Positions 26,868 to 34,533 of a stretch of 41,412 nt of DNA are shown piece by piece. This stretch comes from a virus. Each line of letters begins with the position of its first letter. Positions within the stretch are counted from its first letter, which is position 1. The DNA is taken from positions 1 to 41,412 of the IMG/VR virus record IMGVR_UViG_3300032289_002198; one strand, given 5' to 3'. Made by a program: the position numbers and the translations under genes. A model generated the notes under the pieces. The model saw nothing but the letters and a program-made list of their open reading frames with translations, was not told the origin of the DNA and did no database searches.

Positions 26868-28952
26868 TTACAATGAGTCGCTGCGTAAAATGCTTAAATA
26901 GGCGTTGCCAAGTATTGTATTTGGATGCTCACTAGCGACTATTGTGGCTTCGCGCAGCACAGATAAATACGTGTTGCCCAAGCTTAACGTCGGATTTGTT
27001 GGATTTCCCGGTTGTGGAGCAACGGGCGCCACAAAATCGTCTTCGTAAAGTACATCCAAGTACAATGCCGCCGCGTCCATCTTTACTAAAGCAAGGTTAG
27101 TCGGATCTTCGTATAGATTGTCCAAGTACGAAGCTGCAATACTAAATTCAGCAGGCGCTTGCGGAGATCCAGCGGGTGGATCAGTATAAAGTATGTTTAA
27201 ATAGGCATTGGCAATGTAAACCGGGTCAATGGTTGTATAACGGTTATCGCTGCGTAAAATGCTTAAATAGGCGTTGCCAAGTATTGAATTCGGGTGTTCA
27301 CTAGCGGTTATTGTGTCTTGATTACGCAATACGGAAACAAAAGCATTACCTAAATACACCGCGGCCGTGTCCCACTTATTCATCAAGTAATTTTCGACAG
27401 CCTCTCGGTTTACGTCGCTTAGAGCAGAGTTGTACATAACAACTTCGCAATAATCGAAATCGGAATACACGTCGTATTCAATCGAACCGTTGAAGCTGTA
27501 CGAAACGCCGCGACCAAAGGTCAGGTCTAGTCGCGAGTTGGATGACGAAACGGAATCTGTCTGCGTATTGTTTGCAATTGCCGAACCACCATTGATTCTA
27601 ATTGAGCTACGAAGCGAAGCTGTTTCGTTGCTGGGCTGAGCCACAATGGAAACGACGAAACACAACCCGGCAGCGACAGTACCTACGGAAGTGACGTTGT
27701 TCACTTCTGGTATTGTGCCAGCGCGGGAATAATGCAACACCGACCCCGTGGTATTAAAGCGGCAGGCCGCGCCAAGAGCACCGTTGTCGCCAGAGGGGCT
27801 GCCCCACGGCCCAGTTTCAAAAAGAAATTCGTGAGTGTTCAGGGCTCTCGGTTTGACTACAAAAAAAAGCGTGTGGTTGCTTCCGTGTAAAAACTTGAAA
27901 CTTGCAGTGCTACTTGCAACTGACATGAAATCATCGCTACCGTCAAACCGCAGGGCGGCGAGACTGTTTTGAATTGCCGTTTTGCGCGTCGGGCGACTGC
28001 CGCTTGTCGCTTGTATCGCGTGTCGTGCGTTTCCGCTTTTGTCTTCCCACCTTGCTACTGCACCATCCGCCGCGACCAGCGAGCCACCAGTCGTGGCGTC
28101 GTAGAGTGTGTTGGCGTCGGAAGCGTCCAGCCAGAGCTGGAGACCTGCGCTAACCCCGCCAGGTGGAGATGGTGGTATGATGCCCCACTTATTTATCAAG
28201 TAATTTTCGACGGCGGCGCGATTGGCATCAGAGAGGGCAGAGTTGTAGGCAATGATTTCGCATATCTCGCCATTGAGAAACGCCGTGATAACGCCATCAG
28301 TGTCAATATACGCACCAACGCCCGGAGTAATGGACGTTGCATTAAACGAGCCAGATATTGCAGAAGACCCAAATGCCGTTCCGTTTTTGGTCGCCGTGAT
28401 TGTGGAAGATGCCCTACGGAAACCAAACATCATTAGCGAATTTGATGAATATGTTTCAGCGTCATCGATGTCTATGGCAGCGACGGTATTTGTACGGAAG
28501 GTGAATTTTAATTTATCGGAAACAATTTGAGTTCGAAAAACAGGAGCAGAGCCGTTGGTATTGTCTTGAAAAACAACGAAACTCTGAGACCCAGATGGGG
28601 CTCGGCTGCGAGTAACGATAAACCACTCAAAATTTGACGAGCCAAAATGGCCAGCAGACGAAGGCAAAAGTAAATGGTCGTTTGTGCCGTCGAACGTAAT
28701 GGCATCCCGCGAGTTGATTATTGCCGTTTTTCTCATTGGCCTGCTGCCGCTTGTCCCTTGCGTTGCGTGTCGCCCGTTTCCGCTTTTGTCCTCCCACCGT
28801 GCAATCGCGCCATCTGCCGCCACAAGCGAGCCGCCAGTCGTGGCATCGTAAAGAGTTGAAGCATCCGCAGCGTCGAGCCAAAGCTGCATACCTGCGCTAA
28901 CTGGTGGTACGGCGCTGGCTTTAGGTGTTAGAGGTCTAAATAACGGGATCAT
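26868..28952 (-). CDS. Large adhesin with two LamG-like domains and C-terminal short repeats
   Basis: The 694-residue protein holds two related concanavalin/LamG-like domains, about residues 19-258 and 266-530. Each starts SAG(M/L)QLWLDA.DA.TLYD and continues GGSLVAADGA.ARWEDKSGN. Each ends with N.AL(S)D.NR.AVENYL.NKW. The C-terminal region (about 530-694) is a series of degenerate YL..L repeats (NAYLSILR, NAYLNILY, ASYLDNLY, ALYLDVLY, NTYLSVLR). Base composition is richer in GC than neighbouring genes, suggesting transfer. GGAA precedes the ATG. It likely binds host surface sugars from a tail or head fibre. Confidence 0.75.
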   Translation of the reverse strand: MIPLFRPLTPKASAVPPVSAGMQLWLDAADASTLYDATTGGSLVAADGAIARWEDKSGNGRHATQGTSGSRPMRKTAIINSRDAITFDGTNDHLLLPSSAGHFGSSNFEWFIVTRSRAPSGSQSFVVFQDNTNGSAPVFRTQIVSDKLKFTFRTNTVAAIDIDDAETYSSNSLMMFGFRRASSTITATKNGTAFGSSAISGSFNATSITPGVGAYIDTDGVITAFLNGEICEIIAYNSALSDANRAAVENYLINKWGIIPPSPPGGVSAGLQLWLDASDANTLYDATTGGSLVAADGAVARWEDKSGNARHAIQATSGSRPTRKTAIQNSLAALRFDGSDDFMSVASSTASFKFLHGSNHTLFFVVKPRALNTHEFLFETGPWGSPSGDNGALGAACRFNTTGSVLHYSRAGTIPEVNNVTSVGTVAAGLCFVVSIVAQPSNETASLRSSIRINGGSAIANNTQTDSVSSSNSRLDLTFGRGVSYSFNGSIEYDVYSDFDYCEVVMYNSALSDVNREAVENYLMNKWDTAAVYLGNAFVSVLRNQDTITASEHPNSILGNAYLSILRSDNRYTTIDPVYIANAYLNILYTDPPAGSPQAPAEFSIAASYLDNLYEDPTNLALVKMDAAALYLDVLYEDDFVAPVAPQPGNPTNPTLSLGNTYLSVLREATIVASEHPNTILGNAYLSILRSDSL
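26877..27310 (-). repeat. Near-identical direct repeat in the adhesin gene
   Basis: About 65 bases at 26877-26944 recur almost exactly at 27247-27310 (tcgctgcgtaaaatgctt, then aaataggcgttgccaagta, then the variable flank). They encode NTILGNAYLSILRSDS and NSILGNAYLSILRSDN. The spacing is about 370 bases. The LamG halves also repeat at DNA level near 28060-28160 and 28780-28900. Confidence 0.85.
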
Positions 28953-28955
28953 TTG

Positions 28956-30152
28956 TTAAGTTCCGGTGTCACCAGCCAATACGTAACTGTCTGTACCTAC
29001 GGGGATAATTGAGATGGCTGCATAACGACCTGCTGTTTTTGTTTGACTGGATCTATTATTCAAAGTAGCACCAGACGGTGACACTGTTACTTGGCCTGTA
29101 TTCAACTGTAGTAAAGTGCAGCTGAAGTTAGCTTCCAAACTTGCTGGGAGCGTTACTGTAACGGCAGCAGTAGCTGTAAACTCAAGTTGCTTGCCGTTGT
29201 CTGCGTTGGTGAGTGTGTAACCAGTGGCGCCGGATACTACTCTTAAGCTCGAACCGTACTTGTACGCTGAAGAGTAAATGTCTGTGACTGTGTTTCCGAC
29301 TGCACCAGTAGCTCCTTGTGCCCCAGTAGCACCTTGTACGCCCGTAGCGCCCGTTACACCTGTTGCGCCAGTCGTACCAACTCCTGTTGCACCGGCAGCA
29401 CCAGTAGCTCCTTGCGCGCCGGTTGCTCCTACCGGGCCTTGTGCGCCAGTAAGAATTTTAATGAAAAGAATATTGTGGTTGTTAGCAAAACCAGTTGTGC
29501 CGGTACCGCCAGAATCAGAAAGAGTCACAGAAATTACATCATAAGTTGTAAGCTCTGTCACTGCTCCTGTCACTAAAAATTTCTGATAATTAGCCGATAC
29601 GTTTTTATCTTGTAAAATAACAAAATCGCCTGCATTAAGCGTGTGAATAAACAAGTTAATGTCTTGATTATCCGCATTAAGATGGCTTATATGTAGTGCT
29701 GTGGCCGCTGTTTGCGTAGCAGAATTATAGATGATGTGCTGAGAGGTAGGATCGCCCGAAGTCACGCTAGTTTTGATCTTATAATTAAAGATCGAGCTTG
29801 ATTCACCGGGAGTACCTTGAGTACCCTGCGGTCCTGTTGCTCCTTGCGTTCCGGTAGCGCCTGTCGCTCCAGTTAAACCAGTTGCGCCAGTTGTGCCTGC
29901 CGGACCTTGTGTACCAGTGGCCCCTGTGGCACCTACCGGACCTTGTGTGCCAGTAGCTCCTGTTGCGCCTGCCGGACCTTGTGTACCAGTGGCGCCTACC
30001 GGACCTTGTGTGCCAGTAGCTCCTGTTGCGCCTGCCGGACCTTGTGTACCAGTGGCGCCTACCGGACCTTGTGTGCCAGTAGCTCCTGTTACGCCAGTAG
30101 CTCCTGCAACGCCAGTTGCGCCAATATTTATATCACCACCAATAAATCTCAT
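28956..30152 (-). CDS. Collagen-like fibre protein
   Basis: The 398-residue protein has two Gly-X-Y collagen-like stretches (about residues 11-118 and 236-288; GAT, GTQ, GPV and GPA triplets), which form trimeric stalks in phage fibres. Between them is a small beta domain ([12 protein letters not shown] to ILFIKIL), and the C-terminal beta domain (about 295-398; [19 protein letters not shown], then [18 protein letters not shown]) is common in phage fibres. The ATG overlaps the preceding stop as TAATG. A trimeric tail or head fibre is likely. Confidence 0.85.
   Translation of the reverse strand: MRFIGGDINIGATGVAGATGVTGATGTQGPVGATGTQGPAGATGATGTQGPVGATGTQGPAGATGATGTQGPVGATGATGTQGPAGTTGATGLTGATGATGTQGATGPQGTQGTPGESSSIFNYKIKTSVTSGDPTSQHIIYNSATQTAATALHISHLNADNQDINLFIHTLNAGDFVILQDKNVSANYQKFLVTGAVTELTTYDVISVTLSDSGGTGTTGFANNHNILFIKILTGAQGPVGATGAQGATGAAGATGVGTTGATGVTGATGVQGATGAQGATGAVGNTVTDIYSSAYKYGSSLRVVSGATGYTLTNADNGKQLEFTATAAVTVTLPASLEANFSCTLLQLNTGQVTVSPSGATLNNRSSQTKTAGRYAAISIIPVGTDSYVLAGDTGT
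29941..30066 (-). repeat. Perfect 63-base tandem repeat in the collagen-like gene
   Basis: Bases 29941-30003 and 30004-30066 are identical 63-base units, each encoding seven Gly-X-Y triplets, followed by a partial third copy at 30067-30090. Perfect identity points to recent slippage or recombination, so the stalk length may vary between relatives. Confidence 0.95.
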
Positions 30153-30526
30153 TAGCTAATCTCCTTAAACGAGCAGATAACGTGTAAGTCGTTGGCTGCT
30201 GAGGCGGTTGCGTAAAGACTCATATTTTCCGTAAGCAGTAGCGGAGAATCTTTGCTTACCGCAATTAGGGTTGCTTTAGATGGAACTGTTACGCTATTGA
30301 GTAGACCAGTCGCCGTTCCGGTGTTGGTGGCCGCTGCAAAGACTTGCAGTGTTATATCGCAAGCGTTTGTGCCATCGACATTTGCCACGGTCAGAGAGTC
30401 AATCAAAAATAGCTTGTTGCTGCTGGCAGCATTAGTTACAACCTGAGTTGGAGTATTGTCTACCAGTCGCACAAGATTAATTTTGCCTACGATACTTGTG
30501 GCTGAAACAATGTTTGGGTTTGCCAT
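30152..30526 (-). CDS. Small beta-rich virion protein
   Basis: This 124-residue, Ala/Thr/Val-rich protein looks like a small phage beta-sandwich: strands around [24 protein letters not shown] and the closing [11 protein letters not shown]. It has no signal peptide or enzyme motif. CGGAGC precedes the ATG, which overlaps the preceding stop by one base. Position just before the collagen-like fibre suggests a fibre attachment or decoration protein; I do not recognise a specific family. Confidence 0.5.
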   Translation of the reverse strand: MANPNIVSATSIVGKINLVRLVDNTPTQVVTNAASSNKLFLIDSLTVANVDGTNACDITLQVFAAATNTGTATGLLNSVTVPSKATLIAVSKDSPLLLTENMSLYATASAANDLHVICSFKEIS

Positions 30527-30735
30527 TATAAAAGCTCCGTTATTCTAATAATCTTTATTTGTCTAATACTATCTGTAATATTTGCACCTACTACTTTTAG
30601 GCAAGCCAAATCGTCTTCGCGCAACTCACCACGAAAAATAAGGTCATATAGAAAACGATTCGCCAAAAGTTCTTCTGGTGGTTCTATTGGTGGCGCTGTA
30701 CTTGTTGGAGTATCGAATAATAATAATAATGACAT
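30526..30735 (-). CDS. Small hypothetical structural-operon protein
   Basis: This 69-residue protein begins MSLLLLFDTPTSTAPPIEPP, a short hydrophobic then Pro-rich segment, followed by a charged helix (ELLANRFLYDLIFRGELRE). Similar short MSLLLLF proteins occur in phage structural operons. GAGGT lies 8 bases before the ATG and the gene overlaps the next by one base, so it is probably real. No function can be assigned. Confidence 0.45.
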   Translation of the reverse strand: MSLLLLFDTPTSTAPPIEPPEELLANRFLYDLIFRGELREDDLACLKVVGANITDSIRQIKIIRITELL

Positions 30736-30753
30736 TAGAAAACCTCACATTTC

Positions 30754-30792
30754 AATGCTAATTTAACCAAAATGAATATATTAGTTAGCATT
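30754..30792. repeat. AT-rich inverted repeat between genes
   Basis: AATGCTAA at 30754-30761 is the inverse complement of TTAGCATT at 30785-30792, with a 23-base spacer in the 45-base gap between genes. The stem is short and no run of T follows, so it is a weak attenuator candidate at best. Confidence 0.25.
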
Positions 30793-31155
30793 TAATATAC
30801 TCCAAGTCCCATACATTTGAGTATAAATACCAGAATCATTTGTTATGACTGTCATATCATAATTATATAGGCCTGGATACCAATTTATTACTTGCTTATC
30901 TATTTGATATACACCACCAGTATTATTTGTAATTGTTATTCCACTATTATTAGTTAAACTATATATATAATCATTATTAGTTTCATTTATAAAAGTAAAA
31001 TCTATATTAGCATTAGTTAAATTTAGCGGCACATCATTTAATGTAATTGTAAATATTTTTCCAAGATATGTGTCGCCAGAATAATGGGACGGGAATGTAT
31101 ATTTTTCTCTAGAACATGTCATTTGGGCACCATTTACTATCTCTAAATCTATCAT
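30781..31155 (-). CDS. Probable fibre N-terminal/baseplate-type beta domain protein
   Basis: This 124-residue protein resembles the N-terminal domain of BppU-type phage proteins: GKIFTITLNDVPLNLTNANI at about 32-51, a gap, then GITITNNTGGVYQI, and a final WYPGLYNYDMTVIT with GTWSILN. Such domains attach fibres or adhesins to the particle. The ATG at 31155 overlaps the preceding gene by 47 bases; an internal ATG at 31122 would leave only 14. Which start is used is unclear. It is followed by fibre genes, in keeping with an adaptor role. Confidence 0.5.
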   Translation of the reverse strand: MIDLEIVNGAQMTCSREKYTFPSHYSGDTYLGKIFTITLNDVPLNLTNANIDFTFINETNNDYIYSLTNNSGITITNNTGGVYQIDKQVINWYPGLYNYDMTVITNDSGIYTQMYGTWSILNAN

Positions 31156-31639
31156 TAATAAATGGAGTTAATATAGCTTTAAAATAACTCCCACTAGTTA
31201 AACCACTTGTTTCAGTTTTATATTTTAAGTCTTTATAAGCCGCGCAAGGCCCTTCTTCCATTAAAATTTGCCATGAGCGCCCGCCTTCTGTCTTTGATAT
31301 AGATGCTGGACCGCATGCTGCTTTTAAACCATCTAAATTTGCCGCAGCTCTTAATTCTGCATTAAGTATTAAGCACGCAGCTTTTGTAACTATCATAGAA
31401 CAAATGATATCTGATGGTTCTGGATTTATAGTAAATTCACCAACTCTTATATCTAATAATTCAACAGAATAAGATGTTTGACCAGTATAAGTTTCAGATA
31501 TAACTATTCTTGAGGCTGTAGCTAATAATATTTTTAATTTTTGGGTAGTATATTCATAATCAGATGAATCTAAATCTCCAATTATGGCTCTAAGCATCAT
31601 TGCCATTAAATCAGAATCACATGAGTTACAATCTGACAT
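31109..31639 (-). CDS. Probable head-tail connector (adaptor) protein
   Basis: The frame opens at GTG 31654, inside the terminator T-tract, so I choose ATG 31639 (MSDCNSCDSD), which has AAAGAG upstream. The 176-residue helical protein contains KILLATASRIVISETY, then YSVELLDIRVGEFTINPEPSD, and a long helix (MIVTKAACLILNAELRAAA), followed by GPASISKTEGG. This matches the pattern of connector proteins encoded after the major capsid gene that seal the portal. It is the first gene after the capsid terminator; read-through or a local promoter must supply its mRNA. Confidence 0.6.
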   Translation of the reverse strand: MSDCNSCDSDLMAMMLRAIIGDLDSSDYEYTTQKLKILLATASRIVISETYTGQTSYSVELLDIRVGEFTINPEPSDIICSMIVTKAACLILNAELRAAANLDGLKAACGPASISKTEGGRSWQILMEEGPCAAYKDLKYKTETSGLTSGSYFKAILTPFINDRFRDSKWCPNDMF

Positions 31640-31663
31640 TCTACGCTCTTTCACTATAAAAAT

Positions 31664-31699
31664 ATATAAAAAAAGGCCGGGGCTTACACCTCGGCCTTT
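31664..31699 (-). terminator. Rho-independent terminator after the major capsid gene
   Basis: On the minus strand AAAGGCCGAGG, a six-base loop, then CCCCGGCCTTT form an 11-pair stem with one mismatch, followed at once by a run of seven T including the stem end and an AT-rich tail. It lies 25 bases after the capsid stop codon. It probably limits read-through from the capsid gene, keeping the connector and fibre genes lower. Confidence 0.9.
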
Positions 31700-31723
31700 A
31701 GAATGATTACTTACTAATGGATA

Positions 31724-32728
31724 TTAGTATGAGCCGAGCATAACTGCGCGAGCATCTAGAACGCCGAAACCAATTTCCATGTCGCCATAAACACCCCAGC
31801 GGCCCATACGGTCGAGGTATGGATCTTGAGACATGTTCATCTCTTGCGAGACTGGCATAACGAAAGTGTTTCTCTTGCTTAGATCTAAACCGATACACAA
31901 CTCTACGTCGGTATGATTGTTAACGCCGTTAACTGGCATAGCGATGTTCAAAGTATCTTCAGCGAAATCTTGTAGTTCTTGACCTACGCCAAGTTCATAA
32001 AGAACATGAAGATTTACATTGTGGAAACGTAACATACCATTATTAGTGAAAATTTCACGCCGAGTATATTCATCAACTTGATCAGTATTCCATGAACGGA
32101 TATCATCCATAGCTTCTAATGATATTAGAAGATCAGTCAAGCGAAAACCACCCATGCTAGTGCTATTACCACCACCATTACGTGCCATAGCAGTGATTAA
32201 CAAATTCATCAAGCGCATGGTAAATTGACCTTGCAAAGCTTGATTATCTGCAACTACTATACCGCGATCAGTACCAGCCTTCATAAGTACGTGGCCTGCA
32301 TCTTTATTTAATTTATAAGTGAAACCTGCTTTATAGGCTTCAAGCATATCTTGCATAACATCCCAACGAGCGCGTCGAATATAATGCTTGCAAGCATCAA
32401 TTGAGTTAGCTATGCGATAAGTATGTATGTAAATATCTTCTCCACTAACAGTACGATAAGGAATAGCGCCGCACTGTGGAACAGTATAAGCAGCAAATTC
32501 ATTTTCAGTACCAGGAGTTAAGAAGTGGATTGGGAAACGAGGAGCAGGATCATCTGGTGTTGATATTTTATTAAATACCTTGTCAAATAATACTGGGCCA
32601 TCAAATATACCCTTGCGAATGGGTACTTCTGCTGCTTTACAAAACATTTGTTTTGCCTGAGCGGCTTCTACAAGATTTTCTGAAACACTTTGCTTCAGAT
32701 ATTTCATTAACAATTCATGATTATCCAT
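31724..32728 (-). CDS. Major capsid protein
   Basis: The 334-residue protein sits after the protease-scaffold and decoration genes and before the connector, the normal place for an HK97-fold capsid protein. It has no Cys-rich or signal region. FDGPVLFDKVFNKISTPDD, DACKHYIRRARWDVMQDMLE and the end WGVYGDMEIGFGVLDARAVM resemble the long-helix and beta-strand elements of large-phage capsid proteins. Codon use is less AT-biased than neighbours. GAGGTG precedes the ATG, and a strong terminator follows. It is probably the most abundant virion protein. Confidence 0.85.
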   Translation of the reverse strand: MDNHELLMKYLKQSVSENLVEAAQAKQMFCKAAEVPIRKGIFDGPVLFDKVFNKISTPDDPAPRFPIHFLTPGTENEFAAYTVPQCGAIPYRTVSGEDIYIHTYRIANSIDACKHYIRRARWDVMQDMLEAYKAGFTYKLNKDAGHVLMKAGTDRGIVVADNQALQGQFTMRLMNLLITAMARNGGGNSTSMGGFRLTDLLISLEAMDDIRSWNTDQVDEYTRREIFTNNGMLRFHNVNLHVLYELGVGQELQDFAEDTLNIAMPVNGVNNHTDVELCIGLDLSKRNTFVMPVSQEMNMSQDPYLDRMGRWGVYGDMEIGFGVLDARAVMLGSY

Positions 32729-32749
32729 GATCTATATCACCTCTATTTA

Positions 32750-33202
32750 TTAGTACAATTGAATTCGTATACGAGCAAAACCATTAACTTTAGCTGATTC
32801 GAATGTACCAACTCTTGTGCTAGAGGTTGTAGTAGTAAACAAACCACCTGTAGTGAAGTGAGCAGCACTGCCTGTAGTAGGATTTGAACCAGTATGAATC
32901 ATATCAGTGACAATCCAGCCACCTTTTAAGACTTCAACTTTAGAACCAATCTGAGTTTCCATCTTTGACTGCATTAATGGGCAAGTTGTCAAATCTTTAT
33001 TAACAACATCTTGCATTAATACTCCGCAAGGACTGCCAGTGGTTCCAGTAGGAATTGTCGCTGTATTAACATCAGTGTCAAGACCGGGTTGACCAACTGC
33101 ACCAGTTGGATAAATTAATACAATGCCAGCTTCAGCTACTTGATTCAAATAGAATGAAACTTCGCTATCACCGCGATTGAAAAAACGATCTCGTTTTAAC
33201 AT
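32750..33202 (-). CDS. Probable capsid decoration or stabilisation protein
   Basis: The 150-residue, Thr/Gly-rich beta protein lies between the protease-scaffold gene and the major capsid gene, the usual place for decoration proteins. The N-terminus (MLKRDRFFNRGDSEVSFYLN) is basic, and the body (EAGIVLIYPTGAVGQPGLD, then VLKGGWIVTD) is strand-rich. It ends in FARIRIQLY, typical of beta-barrel virion proteins. GGAGATAAAAAGTA precedes its ATG. The decoration call rests on position and composition. Confidence 0.6.
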   Translation of the reverse strand: MLKRDRFFNRGDSEVSFYLNQVAEAGIVLIYPTGAVGQPGLDTDVNTATIPTGTTGSPCGVLMQDVVNKDLTTCPLMQSKMETQIGSKVEVLKGGWIVTDMIHTGSNPTTGSAAHFTTGGLFTTTTSSTRVGTFESAKVNGFARIRIQLY

Positions 33203-33744
33203 TACTTTTTATCTCCGTCGATATTTACGTTTATTAAATTAGCTATAATTTTCTGTAATTCAGAATACTCTTCCTCTTTTGAAGGAGTAGTAGTGTCTAC
33301 ATTAACCTGTGCATTACTAGTATTATCAACTGGTTCAACACTGGCTAAAACTTGTTGGGGAGTTTGAGTACCGTTATTAATCACAGTAGAAGTCGAGTTT
33401 TTAGCTGCAGCAACTAGGGCTTCTTTAACAGGAACCCATTGCTCGTCAGTTAAATTAATATATAATTTAGCACTTGCTGATGCCTTATCTTGTGAAAGGC
33501 CTTCAGATGTAAGTTCTGTTTTACGGGTTAAGGTTTGATATTCTAATTTTAGACTATCAATTGATGCTTTTAATTCAGAATTTTCTTTCTGAAATACTTC
33601 TAATTCTAATTGAGCCTTGCTCTTATTCTCTTCTAAGAGAATTGCTAAAGCTTCTTTTTCTGACTTCAATGCTTCAAAGCTTGCTGACAATGCAGCAAAT
33701 TCTTGCTTCAAAGTATCTAAATCAGTTTGAATAGTATCTGACAT
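33202..33744 (-). CDS. Nested in-frame scaffold start inside the protease-scaffold gene
   Basis: GGAGAA at 33752-33757 (minus strand) lies seven bases before an in-frame ATG at 33744 (protein residue 264, MSDTIQTDLDTL), exactly where the coiled-coil scaffold starts. Initiation here would give a free 180-residue scaffold, as in lambda C/Nu3. The ribosome site is better than that of the full-length start. Confidence 0.65.
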   Translation of the reverse strand: MSDTIQTDLDTLKQEFAALSASFEALKSEKEALAILLEENKSKAQLELEVFQKENSELKASIDSLKLEYQTLTRKTELTSEGLSQDKASASAKLYINLTDEQWVPVKEALVAAAKNSTSTVINNGTQTPQQVLASVEPVDNTSNAQVNVDTTTPSKEEEYSELQKIIANLINVNIDGDKK

Positions 33745-34533
33745 TTGTTTATTCTCCAATACATGTGCCACTAAGGATTGTACACCGTCTTCATAATCCG
33801 ATGGTGCTGGAATATTAGTAAAAATAATACTTCTCTTATTTGCAGGATTAGTTGTAAAACCTTTTCCAGTGAAAAGTATACCCCTAGGAGCCCTACCAAC
33901 TCTATAATCACCAAATAACCCATTACCGCCAAAGCAACGTAAATGTTTTGACATATCTGCGGTTTCTTCAGTTCTTTTAACTACTTTATATTCTTTTGCA
34001 TTTGATAATACATAATCAAAATCTTCAAAAATACATTCCATAGAAACAAACATTTTATTTTCTTCTATAGAATTAATTAATTCCATTACTTGGGCAGATT
34101 TTTCTTCTTCATACCAAGAAGTATATACTACACTAGCATTTACTAAGCTATATATAGCTGGTAAATCTTCTACTGCGGTATCTTCTGGAATTATTTCACC
34201 ATGATCATCTACTGCCCATATATCAGTCATATGGCCAACTATAATATCTTGATCATGATTAATGTTAACTGGATGATGTATAGGAGTATGTCTTGCATTC
34301 CATACTTCCTCTTTTAAAAATACATCGTCATTTGTGTTCCAAACTGTAGAAACTAAAATAGAAGTTACTGGATATAAATCTTTAGTTAGTTTCTTATTTG
34401 CTGTCGCAAAATTTTGCACAGCTTCATTAATAAATTGGGCTTTATTATCATAACTTAATTCTGTACAGTAAGAAATTGATCTACTGTTAAGTATTAAGCC
34501 TGCAATATTATGTTCTGATTTGTAAATTTTCAT
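33202..34533 (-). CDS. Prohead protease fused to scaffold
   Basis: The 443-residue protein has an N-terminal protease domain (about 1-245): a buried segment HHPVNINHDQDIIVGHMTD with candidate catalytic His93, followed by MFVSMEC with candidate Ser164, the HK97/herpesvirus-type assembly protease pattern. Residues about 255-345 form a coiled coil and the C-terminal 100 residues are low-complexity and probably disordered, a scaffold layout. An internal start at Met264 has its own ribosome site. The enzyme matures the prohead by cleaving scaffold and itself. It overlaps the portal gene by 26 bases and stops on the first base of the decoration gene's start codon. Confidence 0.8.
   Translation of the reverse strand: MKIYKSEHNIAGLILNSRSISYCTELSYDNKAQFINEAVQNFATANKKLTKDLYPVTSILVSTVWNTNDDVFLKEEVWNARHTPIHHPVNINHDQDIIVGHMTDIWAVDDHGEIIPEDTAVEDLPAIYSLVNASVVYTSWYEEEKSAQVMELINSIEENKMFVSMECIFEDFDYVLSNAKEYKVVKRTEETADMSKHLRCFGGNGLFGDYRVGRAPRGILFTGKGFTTNPANKRSIIFTNIPAPSDYEDGVQSLVAHVLENKQMSDTIQTDLDTLKQEFAALSASFEALKSEKEALAILLEENKSKAQLELEVFQKENSELKASIDSLKLEYQTLTRKTELTSEGLSQDKASASAKLYINLTDEQWVPVKEALVAAAKNSTSTVINNGTQTPQQVLASVEPVDNTSNAQVNVDTTTPSKEEEYSELQKIIANLINVNIDGDKK

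Noticed and set aside
27969-28530. Plus-strand open frames of 155 and 92 codons opposite the LamG-like adhesin
   Set aside because: Arg/Cys-rich composition with no recognisable domain, arising from the GC-rich opposite strand of a well-supported gene.
29881-30120. Regular repeats considered as a CRISPR-like array
   Set aside because: The units are contiguous and in frame, encode Gly-X-Y triplets and have no unique spacers.
29278-30159. Plus-strand open frames rich in Pro, Val, Ala and Cys
   Set aside because: They are the antisense of the collagen-like Gly-X-Y repeats; no ribosome site, and every supported gene is on the other strand.
31707-31898. 63-codon minus-strand frame
   Set aside because: It lies entirely within the major capsid gene in another frame and has Arg/Ser-rich composition without a ribosome site.
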